NCBI GenBank assembly: GCA_947170225.1
Contig: CAMVSQ010000001.1
Coordinates: 107,282-171,281 of the forward strand
Length of the DNA stretch: 64,000 nt
Direction: 5' to 3'
DNA from: an uncultured bacterium
GTDB lineage: Bacteria; Patescibacteriota; Gracilibacteria; Absconditabacterales; Absconditicoccaceae
This document shows, piece by piece, positions 1 to 10,642 of the stretch. Numbering within the stretch: position 1 is the stretch's first letter; each line of letters opens with the position of its first letter. A program made the translations under genes and the position numbers. Below the pieces are notes generated by a model, which ran no database searches, was not told the DNA's origin, and saw nothing but the letters and a program-made list of their open reading frames with translations.

Positions 1-2
1 TA

Positions 3-497
3 CTATATTACCAAAATGAGCCAATGTTGCGTGTTGATACATTTATTTGTAGCAATATAACTGAAACACAAAACTGCGAAAAATTGAAAAATAATTATAT
101 TGCAAATCTAAATGAAACCTTTGAATCACTTTTGTGATATACTTTTTATAGAAATGGCATCAATTCTCGAGTGGCATTTAATGATAGTAATCTGTGATAT
201 ATATTTACGGTAGATAGCGATGGTGATATGCTAAATCTATCTCATTTGATAAATATTGTAGATTCCAAATTTGTGCTAAACAATAAAAAAGATTTTGTTT
301 TGTCTGGATGTAGTACACAAGATATTAAAATGACAAATATAACGAAATTGGATAAATGAATTATTGATGATGATCTGGTGAGGTTACATGTCACTTGACA
401 TGATTTGTCATGACAGGAGATTTTGTGTAAACTAAATATAGATATTTTTGATGATTGGGAGATTACAAATGCTTCTGTAAATTTTGTGGAAAAATAG
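3..497 (+). CDS. C-terminal part of unknown protein (partial at window edge)
   Basis: The reading frame is already open at the first bases of the window and ends at TAG, so only the last 164 codons are visible. It contains several in-frame TGA codons read as Gly. The visible part begins LYYQNEPMLRVDTFICSN and ends NASVNFVEK. It has scattered Cys, Asn and Ser residues and no recognisable domain or membrane segment. A strong terminator follows directly, so this is the last gene of its transcript. I do not recognise the family. A secreted or surface protein is possible from the composition but is not shown. Confidence 0.6.
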
Positions 498-505
498 ATT
501 ATAAA

Positions 506-533
506 AAATGTGGATTGAACATCCACATTTTTT
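506..533 (+). terminator. Rho-independent terminator
   Basis: A perfect 10-bp stem (AAATGTGGAT / ATCCACATTT) with a 5-nt loop runs into a T-tract. It lies 9 bp after the stop of the first gene and just before the converging greA. Confidence 0.85.
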
Positions 534-548
534 GTTTGAGAAGTAGTT

Positions 549-1046
549 TTATTTTACCTCCAATATTTTTACACTTTTTCTATCATTTCAAAGTCTCATT
601 TTGACTTCGTCTCAAGCTTTGTGTCATTTAATTGCAGATCAGATTGGAGAATCTAATGAAATTAGTAGATCGTCTTTTGATCAATCATTGATTTTTACCT
701 CTCATGTACCCACAATAGTGACTGAATATTTGTCTTTGTCTCATTCTATTTCCAGCTTTACTTTGGAACCGTATCATATAGTTCATTTTCCAGTTCATAC
801 TGCTTCTTCTTCTATAATTTCGGCATTTGCTAGCAACTTTTCCAATTCTGCAATTTTTGAATTTACAAAATCTTTGTCCTCCATCGCAGATTTATATTCA
901 AAGTTTTCTGATAAGTCTCACTGTGCTTTTGCTTCTGCTAATTTTTCCAAAATATCTGGGAGTTTTACCTCGCGTAATTCTTTTAGTTCCGCTACTAAAT
1001 TGTTGTATCATTCTCTAGTAATATAATTTTTTTTTGAATCTTTCAT
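549..1046 (-). CDS. greA: Transcription elongation factor GreA
   Basis: The 165-residue product rescues backtracked RNA polymerase by stimulating cleavage of the nascent RNA. The N-terminal coiled coil carries the family signature LAEAKAQGDLSENFEY around residues 30-46, with the tip acidic residues needed for cleavage. The C-terminal domain includes GTIGYGSKV and the terminal GDEVKMRLG segment. Length matches the family (about 158 residues). About twelve Gly positions are TGA, so no standard-code tool would find this gene. It starts at the only suitable ATG and is transcribed toward the preceding gene. Confidence 0.95.
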
Positions 1047-1071
1047 TGGTTTATACTGTAATTTTTTAAAA

Positions 1072-1383
1072 TTATTTTGACAATGTCCTTGATTTAAAGT
1101 TGTCAAATGCGTGATTTACTAGATCGGCAAGGATAGCAAATCATTTGCGAGAGTAATCCAAAGACTGTCCATCGTATTCAAATCTAAAATCTCAATCGTA
1201 TCAATCTGATACTTTGGAAACTGTCACTTTTAGCACAACTTCTACATTTTCTCATTTGGCATAAATTTTTTTTAGAGTAGAAGACATTTTTTGATTTAAA
1301 TTTTTGTCAACTATCATTTTTAGGTCATCTGTCATCACATCTGTCAAACCATTTAAGTTGTAGATTACATTTGGTTTTTGCAT
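1072..1383 (-). CDS. Small HPF/RaiA-like protein (putative)
   Basis: This 103-residue protein begins MQKPNVIYNLNGLTDVM. It has a beta-alpha-beta layout (KGENVEVVLKVTVSKVSDG, then YDGQSLDYSRKGFAILADLVNHAF) resembling the short form of ribosome hibernation factors of the S30AE family, in which a beta-rich core is followed by a helix with a Tyr/Asp-x-x-A pattern. Four glycines are TGA. It lies 25 bp upstream of greA on the same strand and may be co-transcribed. The assignment rests on fold-like pattern only; an unrelated small protein is possible. Confidence 0.45.
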
Positions 1384-1475
1384 AATCGGGATATTTATAT
1401 AGTAAAATTAAGTATAATACTTATATAAAAGTAATAAACAAAACAAAGAAAAAATCAACACCAACAATCCAGAAT

Positions 1476-1973
1476 TTATAGTAAATTCATAAAATCTTGT
1501 TTTACATCGTTTTTCCTTTTTTTGTCTTGGAGTGCGTTGTATCATTTTCTAAACAACTCTCTGATATCTATATAGTAGATCAAGTTTAATACCTCTGAAA
1601 TACTAGCTCGTTTGTAGACTCACAAATATCATTCTACTGGCTTGATATCTACCAAATCTGGAGATCCATCGTATTTCATGAGAAAATATGTGACTTCTTT
1701 GTCAAATTTTCAATTTTTGTCTTCTAATCATGAAATGGTAGCTGTTCATAGATTTTGTACGATGCACAAAAGATTGATAGGGATTCATGTTTCTTCTGAA
1801 ACTTCTCTAAGTGCTGCTTTTTCATAATTTTCACCTTCTTGTAATTTTCATTTTGGTGCTATTCGTTCTACTTTTCACGATAATGCATGTCTTTTGATCA
1901 ACAAAAATTTTGGTTCTCAATCAGTATCGTAATAATATATGACTCATCATGCACTTTTTACTAATTTGTTCAT
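1476..1973 (-). CDS. Nudix hydrolase
   Basis: The 165-residue product has a complete Nudix box (G-x5-E-x7-REVSEETG) starting around residue 40, with two of its features dependent on TGA being Gly. Nudix enzymes hydrolyse nucleoside diphosphates linked to another group, using the box to bind Mg2+. The N terminus (MNKLVKSAGGVIYY) is typical of the MutT/Ap4A hydrolase type, where the first strand leads to AGGVI. The C-terminal third is basic (LQDKKRKND). Substrate cannot be told from sequence. Confidence 0.85.
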
Positions 1974-2000
1974 AGAAAAAACTTATTGAATAAAATTTTA

Positions 2001-2053
2001 GTCACTAGTCGCTTGTCTCTATCTCTAGTCTCTAAAGTTATTAACTAGCGACT
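2001..2053. repeat. GACTAG-type interspersed repeat, copy 1
   Basis: Imperfectly palindromic run of short motifs (GTCACTAGTCGC, CTAGTCTCT, AACTAGCGAC). Related copies lie near 14022, 15751, 24825 and 57695. The 3' edge overlaps the stop codon of the neighbouring minus-strand gene. Confidence 0.6.
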
Positions 2054-2567
2054 AATTATTTTTTTCAGTACTCATAATCCAATTTACAATTTTCAATAAA
2101 GATCTTGCTACAGGATTTGTTTCTTGTTTCCAATTTTTTATTTCGCTTTCTATCTTTGTCGCTGAGTTTGCTATTTGCTGAATCGCTTCTGGCGAGCGGG
2201 TTTTGAATTTATTTTCTTTTAATAATCTTTCAAACAATTCTTTTTCTTTTACTGTCTCTTTGCTATCTTTTTTTCTACTTCATTCAAACAAAACATCATC
2301 CAATTCTTTTTTTATTTCTGTCTGTGAATCTTGTAATTCTAGTCTTTTTTGTGTGTCCAATTGTAAATTGTCCAATGTGGAATCTATAGTCGAATTTTTT
2401 AATTTTTCCGATTTTTCAGTAATTTCTTCTTTCATTTTGGTTTCATCAATTTTTTTTCTTCACTCCAAAAAATTTTTTATAGATTCTCGTTTTTCTTGAA
2501 ACCAATTTCAATTTTTCTTTTCAAGATTTGATCAATTATTTATATTATTTTCAATTTTTTCTACCAT
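2052..2567 (-). CDS. Highly charged coiled-coil protein, unknown
   Basis: The 171-residue product is rich in Lys, Glu and Asn with long heptad-like stretches (for example LQLDTQKRLELQDSQTEI), so it is probably an extended coiled coil, with no signal peptide or membrane segment. A more ordered C-terminal part reads FKTRSPEAIQQIANSATKI. It follows hrcA by 26 bp on the same strand, the position grpE often occupies, but I see no GrpE motif. Its TAG stop is supplied by the adjacent interspersed repeat. Function unknown. Confidence 0.7.
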
Positions 2568-2593
2568 GATGATTTACGATTAAATTTGGATTT

Positions 2594-3262
2594 TTAATTT
2601 CATATCATTTCTACTACTTTGTTTAGTATTGCCACATTTCTTTTGTAATCTACTCTGGTATGACCGACAATACAAACCAATCATTCGTACTCCTCTACTA
2701 CGATTTTGGCATAAAGGCAAGAAACTACGATATTTTTGTCTTCTATAAATGTGTAGTAAACTTTATTTTTTTTGAGCATTTTGGCATCTAAATGCTTTAC
2801 GAGATTTTTGGTCTCTATGAGATCGATGATATATCTGGTAGTGTCGTACTCGGACATCAAATCTTCTCTCAAAATATTGTTCATACCGAGGTAATAATAT
2901 TCATCATTTCTGAGAAATCATACTACTACTCCATCAGCCACGGCTCACAAATTTTCTACCAGATATTTCAGTCATTTCCTAGCATTTTCCAGCTCTATAT
3001 CTTGCTGTTCTAACTCCGATTCCATACAATTTTCTATATAGGCAGAAAGTCCTGAAACTGTAGGAACTCTACCAGAGCTATTGTACGGCTGATAAACAAA
3101 GCCAGACTTTTCGAGCAAATTCAAATATTTTCTCAATGTGGATGGTGCATATTCCACATTTTCTAGAGAATTTAGTGATTTGGATCAGACTGGGTCTCAA
3201 CTGGAAATATATTGATCCACTACTAGATCCAAAAGTGCCAATAATTTATCGTCTTTTTTCAT
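2594..3262 (-). CDS. hrcA: Heat-shock repressor HrcA (short form)
   Basis: The 222-residue product has the HrcA winged-helix start: QYISSGDPVGSKSL around residues 15-28, then APSTLRKYLNLLEKSGFVYQ and the wing NSSGRVPTVSGLSAYI. HrcA represses chaperone genes by binding CIRCE operators. It is about 120 residues shorter than typical HrcA, mainly in the effector-binding region. I see no CIRCE element upstream, so autoregulation is not evident here. Start is the ATG giving MKKDDKLLALLDLVV, matching the family N terminus. Confidence 0.88.
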
Positions 3263-3370
3263 TTAAAATTTTTGGAAAAATAAATGAAATATGGATATTG
3301 GTGTTGTTATACAGATTATAGATTGAAAAACAAGTGAGAAATGAAAATTTTGATATAAAATAAATTTTGG

Positions 3371-4249
3371 TTATGCGGTTTCATCAAAAAGTTTTAAATT
3401 TTTTAGCGGAGATAAATCTTGTTGAGGCACATAATTACGACCAGGCATATAGATTAGATAATAGTAGTTAAAACCTAATTTAAAGCACACCATATATTTT
3501 CAAGCGAAATAACAATCCAATCAATCTTTTTGAAAATCTATTCATAATTCATACCAAAAAGTGTCCATATCATTTTTTGAAAATAATATTGTTGGTATTG
3601 AGTAGGATGTGTTTTTATAAAACATAGGATTTCCATATAATGTATTTAATTCTTTTATTAAATTATCTTCTATTTCTTTTATTGTTTCTTGTATGTTTCA
3701 TGAAAAATAGTTAACTTCAAGTACTTTTTCTCACCAATTTTTTGCAAAATTTTGATCTTGTAATGGAAGTGGAAACGGCTCAGTTCAATCTCCCCACAAC
3801 AATTTATCTCAGGATACTACCATAGCTCTATCAATGTAATATAATGAGTTTCAGCTCACAAAAAAATTGAGAGGTCTATCCTTAAATAAAACTCTGAAAT
3901 CATTTTCTATACCTGTAAAGAAAACAAAATAATGTTGCTCAAATGAAAGATTTAGCTGTGGTATTTTATATAAGGTTTGATACCCAGTTCATCTACATAT
4001 GTATGGATCATACTTTTTTTGAGGAAGATGACAGTCTACTCACGAATCTAATAATTTTTGATATAAATCTTCAAGATTAAAATACAGGCGTATATTTTCA
4101 TACCATTTTTCTTGAAATTCTATTTTAGGTTCCAGATGAGTTCATTGTTCTATTTGTTGTTTTTCTGCGATCAAAATTTGTTCATTATTATAGTATTTTA
4201 AATAAAATAATATAATAGCAGCTAAAATATATACTTTTTACATTTCATT
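3371..4249 (-). CDS. Membrane-anchored unknown protein with in-frame amber codon
   Basis: From the ATG the frame reads MKCKKYIF, then TAG at codon 9, then LLLYYFILKYYNNEQ and about 270 further residues to TAA. The residues on both sides of the TAG form one plausible N-terminal membrane anchor, so the TAG looks like a nonsense mutation or base-call error rather than a true end. Several downstream glycines are TGA. The body is rich in aromatic residues (YMPGRNYVPQQDLSPLKNL near the end). I do not recognise it. An internal start would lose the anchor. Confidence 0.55.
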
Positions 4250-4273
4250 GCGATATATTTTCTATATATAAAG

Positions 4274-4304
4274 AATAGTTTCTATTTAATAAAATAGAAA
4301 CTAT
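4274..4304. terminator. Bidirectional terminator-like hairpin
   Basis: Perfect inverted repeat AATAGTTTCTATTT / AAATAGAAACTATT with a 3-nt spacer. It lies just past the end of the minus-strand gene at 4317 and upstream of the minus-strand gene ending at 3371, so it separates the two transcripts. Confidence 0.75.
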
Positions 4305-4316
4305 TTTCAAGAAAAA

Positions 4317-4944
4317 TTAATTTAACCCAACCGTTATAAACTTATAATTACTACCTTCTGCATGTAATATAGAGTTCAATAGTTTAGAATACCGTACATA
4401 TCCCTCATTTGATGAACTAGTCCTAGCCAAAGGATCTATGTAACAAACAATGCCATCATTTCCCCATTCTGGCTTTACTAATTTAGCTAGAAATTTTTAC
4501 CAACTCTTTATTTCGCAAAAATTGGTCTATAGAAAGCCTAACCGGTGTGGCATTACAAAATTCGTCGATCGTGAGGAGTAGAAATCATTTGATTCACTGC
4601 ATGATAGATATAAAATTATAGTCATTTTCGATTATTTTTCGTTTCAATTTTTGTTCTCAAACTTGGTCCAATCATTTGGTAGATACATAGTAATTTGGAT
4701 CATGTGCTCCAATATCAATATCTGCTATCTCTTCGCAATGCAAATCTGCAATCTGTTTTGTGTTTTTTTGATCCAAAAAAGATAAATAATCATCCAAAAA
4801 ATCTATATTTTTCAAAATATTGTTTAATTTATAGTAATGAAAATACTCCAGAGATTTTTCAATCTCTTCTTTTAGATATCAAGCAATATCTAGTGAATTG
4901 ATATTTTCGAGTATTTGGGATTTGATTATTTCTTTTTTTCACAT
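4317..4944 (-). CDS. Unknown protein with a frameshift
   Basis: Two open frames join into one protein of about 208 residues. The first starts MGKKEIIKSQILENINS and runs to DQFLRNKELVK; the second continues LAKLVKPEWGNDG and ends YKFITVGLN. The frames meet at a T-run at 4494-4498, where one extra base would restore a single frame, so a sequencing indel or recent mutation is likely. It starts 12 bp after the FtsE-like gene, in the slot where ftsX is normally found, but it has no membrane segments and is not FtsX. Function unknown. Confidence 0.55.
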
Positions 4945-4956
4945 GATGTATCGTAA

Positions 4957-5628
4957 TTAAAGTTTAAATAGGTTGATTTGTGTATTTTTTTTGATGTAAT
5001 TCAAAAGATGGATATCGTGAGTGAATAGCAATATAGTTTTTCACTCTTTGTTTAATCTCATTAGTACATCTGCTACTTTTTGTGTATTATCTCGGTCCAA
5101 ATTTCATGTAGGCTCATCAGCGATAATGAGTTCTGGTTCATGGATTATAGCTCTAGCGATATTTACAAATTGTTTTTCTCATCCACTCAATTTTTTGATT
5201 GGTCTATCTTCAAATGGAATTAAGTTTAACTCTTTTCTAATTCTATTGTATTTAGCTTCTATGGTAGCATCTCACATACCATAAATTTTTAGTGGATATA
5301 TGATATTTTCTTTTACTGTCATGTAGTCTATCAATTTGTAATCTTGAAAAACTAGTCACAATTTCCTCCTATACATTTGGACTTCATCATCTGAATATTC
5401 TGAAATATCTGACATTTTATAATGTATTACCCCTTTGGGTGCTTTTAGTTTGCGAGTTAGAAACTTGGAAAATACAGTTTTTCATGCTCACGATTTTCAC
5501 ATTAAGACTGAAAAATCTCATTTGTATAGTGAAAAATTAAATTTATTGAAAAGTAATTCTGGAGTATCTCCAAATCCCCAAGTCAATTCATCTACATTTA
5601 CAAGCAAATTGTGTTCTTTTTTTGCCAT
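4957..5628 (-). CDS. ftsE: FtsE-like ABC transporter ATPase
   Basis: The 223-residue ATPase has Walker A GKSGAGKTV (around residue 45, with UGA-coded glycines), a Q-loop LVFQDY, signature LSGGE, Walker B LIIADEPTG and the switch His in LLFTHD. Spacing and the phrase YMTVKENIIYPL fit the FtsE/LolD class. FtsE normally pairs with the permease FtsX at the division site, but the next gene is a soluble unknown protein. Another LolD-type role is possible. The sequence replaces the usual LSGGEQQR with LSGGEKQF. Confidence 0.85.
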
Positions 5629-5830
5629 GATTGATTTATTACAAAATAAATTCACAAAATAATAATACACAAAAACAAAAAATAATGCAAAAAAAACACA
5701 GATACAAGACAACTTGAATTTGACAAAATGTAAAAAATTAGTAAAAAGTGATTGAAAAATACTATAAAAAGATTATTTATAAGTTGTGATTTAAGTATTA
5801 TTGAGTTTTTTATCGTCATAAAATATAGCT

Positions 5831-6847
<1,017 letters not shown>

Positions 6848-6885
6848 GTTTTTTTGTCGATTTGGATTTTGAAATTTTGGACTAT

Positions 6886-7155
6886 TTATAAATTTTTATA
6901 AATATCTCCTCTGGAATCTGCATCAAAAAAGTTGATTATCACTTTATCGTCTATAATTTCATAAAGAAACCTATATTTTCAGATTCTTAATCTATAACAA
7001 TGTGGTAATCATACTATAATTTTGATATCCAATGTGTTTTCGTATGGATCAAATGCTAATTCTCTCAAAACTCTTTCAAATTGGGAGATTATCGGTTGTC
7101 ATTTTTGTTTTAACAAAAATTTTTGGACCTTTTTTTCTAAAAATATCTGGTACAT
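6886..7155 (-). CDS. RelE/ParE-superfamily toxin
   Basis: The 89-residue protein (MYQIFLEKKVQKFLLKQKG) has the RelE layout: N-terminal helix pair, then a beta sheet with LPHCYRLRIGKYRFLYEI and a C-terminal strand DKVIINFFDADSRGDIYK. RelE-family toxins cleave mRNA on the ribosome. The conserved R-x-R-x-G-x-Y-R-x-x-Y pattern is present with UGA as Gly. Its ATG lies 4 bp before the antitoxin stop is completed in the opposite sense of reading order, so the two genes are tightly coupled. UGA use shows long residence in this lineage. Confidence 0.82.
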
Positions 7156-7158
7156 ATT

Positions 7159-7425
7159 TTATTTCAATGTATCTAAAAATGAAAATGCCTCTACTGCATC
7201 TTTGCCATGACTACTCTCTTTATACGATTTTATATCTTGTGAAGTCGTTTTTTCCGTTGGAAAACTTAATTTCAGTAATGAATTATATTCATCCACACTC
7301 ATAAATACTCAAACTGGCTTATTTTGAGAAAGTATAATTTTTTTACCATAGGAAAGATTTTTTACTACAGTAGCTGTATTATCTCTCAAATCAGAGATAG
7401 ATACAAAGTCAGTTGCTGTTATCAT
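7159..7425 (-). CDS. Phd/YefM-family antitoxin
   Basis: The 88-residue protein has the Phd/YefM start ISDLRDNTATVVKNL followed by KKIILSQNKPVGVFMSVDEY, the dimerising DNA-binding part of the family. The C-terminal tail is probably the unstructured toxin-binding segment. It precedes the RelE-like toxin by 3 bp and is the first gene of the pair, as expected for an autoregulated type II system. Confidence 0.82.
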
Positions 7426-7521
7426 TTTCTTTTTTTATATGTTAAAAAATATCAGTATATTTATACATATTTTTACCCAGATTTCAAGAAAAAAATTTTC
7501 AACTAAAATTTTTAGACTTTT

Positions 7522-7552
7522 TTGTCACAAAATAATTTTTCATTCGTATAAT
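7522..7552 (+). promoter_or_regulatory. Possible promoter of the leader and ABC exporter operon
   Basis: A perfect TATAAT at 7547-7552 lies 19 bp after TTGTCA. The spacing is long compared with other promoters in this window, so the -35 assignment is uncertain, but the -10 box places transcription start about 45 nt before the hairpin leader. Confidence 0.5.
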
Positions 7553-7599
7553 ATAATAGATATATATTTATTTCAAAAATGTTTTAATTGATGAATATA

Positions 7600-7766
7600 G
7601 TTCATTGCTATAGAATACATGCATTCGTGATTCCATGCCAATTAACATGGGATGAGGTTTTCCATAGCAAAAATATTTTTGAAAGTTAATACAGTAAAAA
7701 GTTAAGATAAAAAATAATATTAAGCTATGGAAAACCAATCAGAACTTCCATAGCTTTTTATTTTTA
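7600..7766 (+). ncRNA. Riboswitch-like attenuator leader
   Basis: Three segments can pair in mutually exclusive ways. GGTTTTCCATAGC (7656-7668) is complementary to GCTATGGAAAACC (7724-7736), an antiterminator. The second segment alternatively pairs with TTCCATAGC (7746-7754) followed by a T-run, an intrinsic terminator. Further upstream GCTATAGAA (7607-7615) can pair, with one mismatch, with TTCCATAGC at 7660-7668, closing a domain of about 60 nt that holds a small CCATG/CATGG hairpin (7633-7650). This is the arrangement of a transcriptional riboswitch, but I do not recognise the ligand-binding domain. It precedes the ABC exporter operon by 18 bp. Confidence 0.65.
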
Positions 7767-7783
7767 ATTCATTATCTATTTAA

Positions 7784-8722
7784 ATGTCTTTATCAGTAAA
7801 AAATATCAAAATGTTAGAGGTTAAAAATGTAAAAAAGGATTTCTCCAGGAGGATCAAAAGTGGGAAATGGATGAAAGACCTTTTTACTCCAAAGTATGAG
7901 AAATTTCATGCATTGAAGTGAATCTCATTTAAGATTGAACAATGAGAAAAAGTAGCATTTATCTGACCAAATGGAGCCGGAAAATCTACAACGATTAAAG
8001 CAATTTTGGGAATATTACACTATGACGGTGGAACAATCAAAATTTTTGATAAAGACCCAATGTCAAATAGAGAAGAAATTGCAAAGCAAACAGCATCAGT
8101 CTTTGGTCAAAGGAGCCAACTACTCTACCACCTACCTTTGATTGATAGCTTCAATTTTTTTAGGATCATGTATGATATTCCAAAAGACAAATTTGAAGAG
8201 AGATTGAATCATTTTTCAGAGAAATTTGGACTGAAAGAATTTTTAGATCAGCCCGTTAGGAAATTAAGTCTTGGACAAAGGATGAAATGAGAAATCGTAG
8301 CATCACTACTTCATGAGCCAAAAGCAATTTTTTTGGATGAGCCTACTGTATGATTGGATATTATCGCAAAAAAAGTCTTGTATGAAATATTGAATGACAT
8401 AAACAAAAAAGAAAATGTGACAATCTTTTTGACTTCACATGATTTGAATGATATCGAGAATCTCTGTGATAGAGCGATAATAATCAATAGATGAGAAATT
8501 TTGTACGACGGACAGCTTGATGACTTGATGGCTACTCATGCGAATAAGAAATTTATAAGGTATAAGGCGAAAGACACTTTACAGTGGGAAGAAATAGTAA
8601 TCGAAAACGATCCAAAAATAGTGCAAAAGACATTGAAGTATCTGTTTGAAAACAAAGATGTAGAAGATGTCAAAGTAGAAAATGTACCATTGGAAGATGT
8701 AATAGAAGAGTTTTATAAGTAG
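7784..8722 (+). CDS. ABC-2 exporter ATP-binding protein
   Basis: The 312-residue ATPase shows Walker A GPNGAGKSTT, signature LSLGQRMKGE, Walker B IFLDEPTVGLD and switch TSHD. The long N-terminal extension before the P-loop (including KWMKDLFTPKYEKFHALKG) and the two following 261-residue permeases match the COG4586/4587/3694 exporter family of unknown substrate. An alternative start at 7811 (MLEVKNVKKDF) fits the family better than 7784. The C-terminal domain past residue 245 is typical of this family. Confidence 0.88.
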
Positions 8723-8727
8723 CCATC

Positions 8728-8842
8728 GTCATTCTGAGCGAAGCGAAGAATCTAAAAAAAAATCCTCCCCCCGCTTTAGCGGGGACCTCCTTTAAAAAGG
8801 AGGACAAGATTCTTCACTACACTACGTTTCGTTCAGAATGAC
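8728..8842. repeat. Composite nested palindromic repeat
   Basis: The outer arms are the common GTCATTCTGAGCGAAGCGAA-type element and its inverted partner. A second unrelated palindrome (8763-8804) sits in the loop, itself with a CCCCGCTTTAGCGGGG core and AGGAGG/CCTCCT arms. It lies between the ATPase and permease genes of one operon. Confidence 0.8.
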
Positions 8843-8875
8843 ATATAAACAACATTTATCATAATAATATATAAA

Positions 8876-9661
8876 ATGAAAAAGTACTTACAGTTTTTAA
8901 AATATGCATTTAAGGAGCAACGACAATATAGGACAAACTTTTTTGCTAGTATGGGGACAATGATTTTCAATGATGCATGTTTTGTGGTAATATTTCTAAT
9001 ATTTTTGGATTATTTCACTGGGACATGATTAACTTTTGGAAATTTCTTGGCATTATTTGGTATTTCTACTATGTGATATGGAGTAGTCCATGGATTACTT
9101 TTTAATATTTGAGATTTGCCAGAAATTATAGAAAAGTGAAAATTGGATTATTATTTAAGCTTTCCTGTAAAAACACTACCCTTTTTGGCAAGTATGAAGG
9201 TATGAGTGACTGATTTATGAGATATTGTTTTTTGACTAATTTGTCTGATAATTTATGCTTTTGCATTTTCTGGACAGGTAGCAACAATTGTGATAGCAAA
9301 AGGAATTCTAATATTTGGTCTATCTAGCACAATAATATTAGGATTGTATATTTTGGCCTGAAGTGTCTCATTTTGGCTACAAAAATGATCAAAAATGGCA
9401 GATTTATTTAATAGTATGTTTGTATCATTTTCGCAGTATCCACCAGAAATTTATGAAAGCAATAAAATAATCTACATATTTATGTGTTTATTGCTATTCC
9501 CTTGAGTGATATTACCATACAAAATGATGATTTGAACCGCTACAATTTGACAGCGATTACTTTTGATTTGATTCGCTATAGCAATATTTGTGGTATGAAT
9601 ACTAATATTTAGAAGATGACTAAAAAGGTATTCTAGTGGAAATCTAGTCCACCAAATGTAG
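8876..9661 (+). CDS. ABC-2 exporter permease (first)
   Basis: A 261-residue integral membrane protein with about six hydrophobic segments, beginning MKKYLQFLKYAFKEQRQYRTNF, the typical cytoplasmic lead of ABC-2 permeases. More than fifteen glycines in the membrane segments are TGA. It is probably the COG4587/COG3694-type partner of the ATPase upstream, and is separated from it only by the composite repeat. Confidence 0.82.
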
Positions 9662-9669
9662 AAGGACCC

Positions 9670-9739
9670 GTCATTCTGAGGAGCATTGCAACGAAGAATC
9701 TAAAACATTAAATAGATTCTTCGCTTCGCTCAGAATGAC
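9670..9739. repeat. REP-like palindromic element
   Basis: Two inverted copies of the GTCATTCTGAG...GAAGAATCT element with a short AT loop, between the two permease genes. It forms a long hairpin in the operon transcript. Confidence 0.8.
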
Positions 9740-9769
9740 AATATCCCATTTAAAAACTAACTTACTAAA

Positions 9770-10555
9770 ATGCTGAAATACATAAAAATATGATTTTACT
9801 TTCTCAAAGAGGTATTTTACTACCTGTATATGCTTTTGATTGATAATATACATTTGTTAATTTTTGTATTTATCATACCAATGCTTGTCACTTTTGGAGC
9901 AAAAGCAAAAGGAATCGATACTATATCAGGAATAGATATATGAATGTATGCTTGGTATATTTTCATTGCAGAATTGATCATGACAAATTGGAGAGATAGA
10001 AATATGATTGAAGAAATCAAATGATGATCTATTGTGACATATTTGAATAAACCAATCTCTTTCATTTGATACTATTTTTCTCAATGATTTTTCAAAAATC
10101 TATTAAATATTTTGGCTGTATGAATTGGATCATGATTAGTAATATTTTTGGTTTTATGAAGATTCCCACGGTTTGGAATTGAAAATTTTGCATTGTTTTT
10201 GGTAACAATGATTATATGAATTTGTATGTTGTCGTTAGTTAGTTTAATAATTGCATTACTAGCATTTGTATTGGAAGATAGTTCATTCATCAGGCTTTTG
10301 ATAAACAAATTGTATTTTATTTTTGGTTGAGTATTTTTCCCAGTTGATATTTATCCTGTACGAATGCAGAATATTTCCAAGTTTTTACCATTTCAGTACT
10401 ATGTGTACTGACCAGCAAAATTCTTTGCTACTGGAGATGTAAACTTTTTGCTATCATACTTACCATACCAGATTTTGTGGCTTGTAGGGCTAATAATCAT
10501 TGTAAAATTGATTTATAAAAAAATGCTGAGAAGTGTGGAAATCAATGGATGATAA
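9770..10555 (+). CDS. ABC-2 exporter permease (second)
   Basis: A 261-residue integral membrane protein beginning MLKYIKIGFYFLKEVFYYLY with about six membrane segments and a periplasmic-side YPVRMQNISKFLPFQYY region characteristic of this exporter family (the family signature is P-x-x-x-Y). It has the same length as the preceding permease, suggesting a heterodimeric channel. The last codons read GGA TGA TAA, so UGA is read through one codon before the true stop. Confidence 0.82.
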
Positions 10556-10642
10556 AAAATTGTAATCAAACATAAAATTCTTTTGACTTTATAGCAAATT
10601 TTTTTATAAGGTTGATATAGTCTTTTATTTTGTTTTATTGAG

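Noticed and set aside
601..1026. Plus-strand open frame opposite greA
   Set aside because: It is a shadow: the minus strand encodes complete GreA, and the plus-strand product is low-complexity Ser/Phe-rich.
3263..3370. CIRCE operator upstream of hrcA
   Set aside because: No TTAGCACTC-N9-GAGTGCTAA-like element is present.
4317..4944. FtsX beside the FtsE-like gene
   Set aside because: The protein has no membrane segments or FtsX motifs.
7324..7506. Plus-strand frame over the antitoxin region
   Set aside because: Overlaps the well-supported Phd-like antitoxin on the other strand and has no coding signature.
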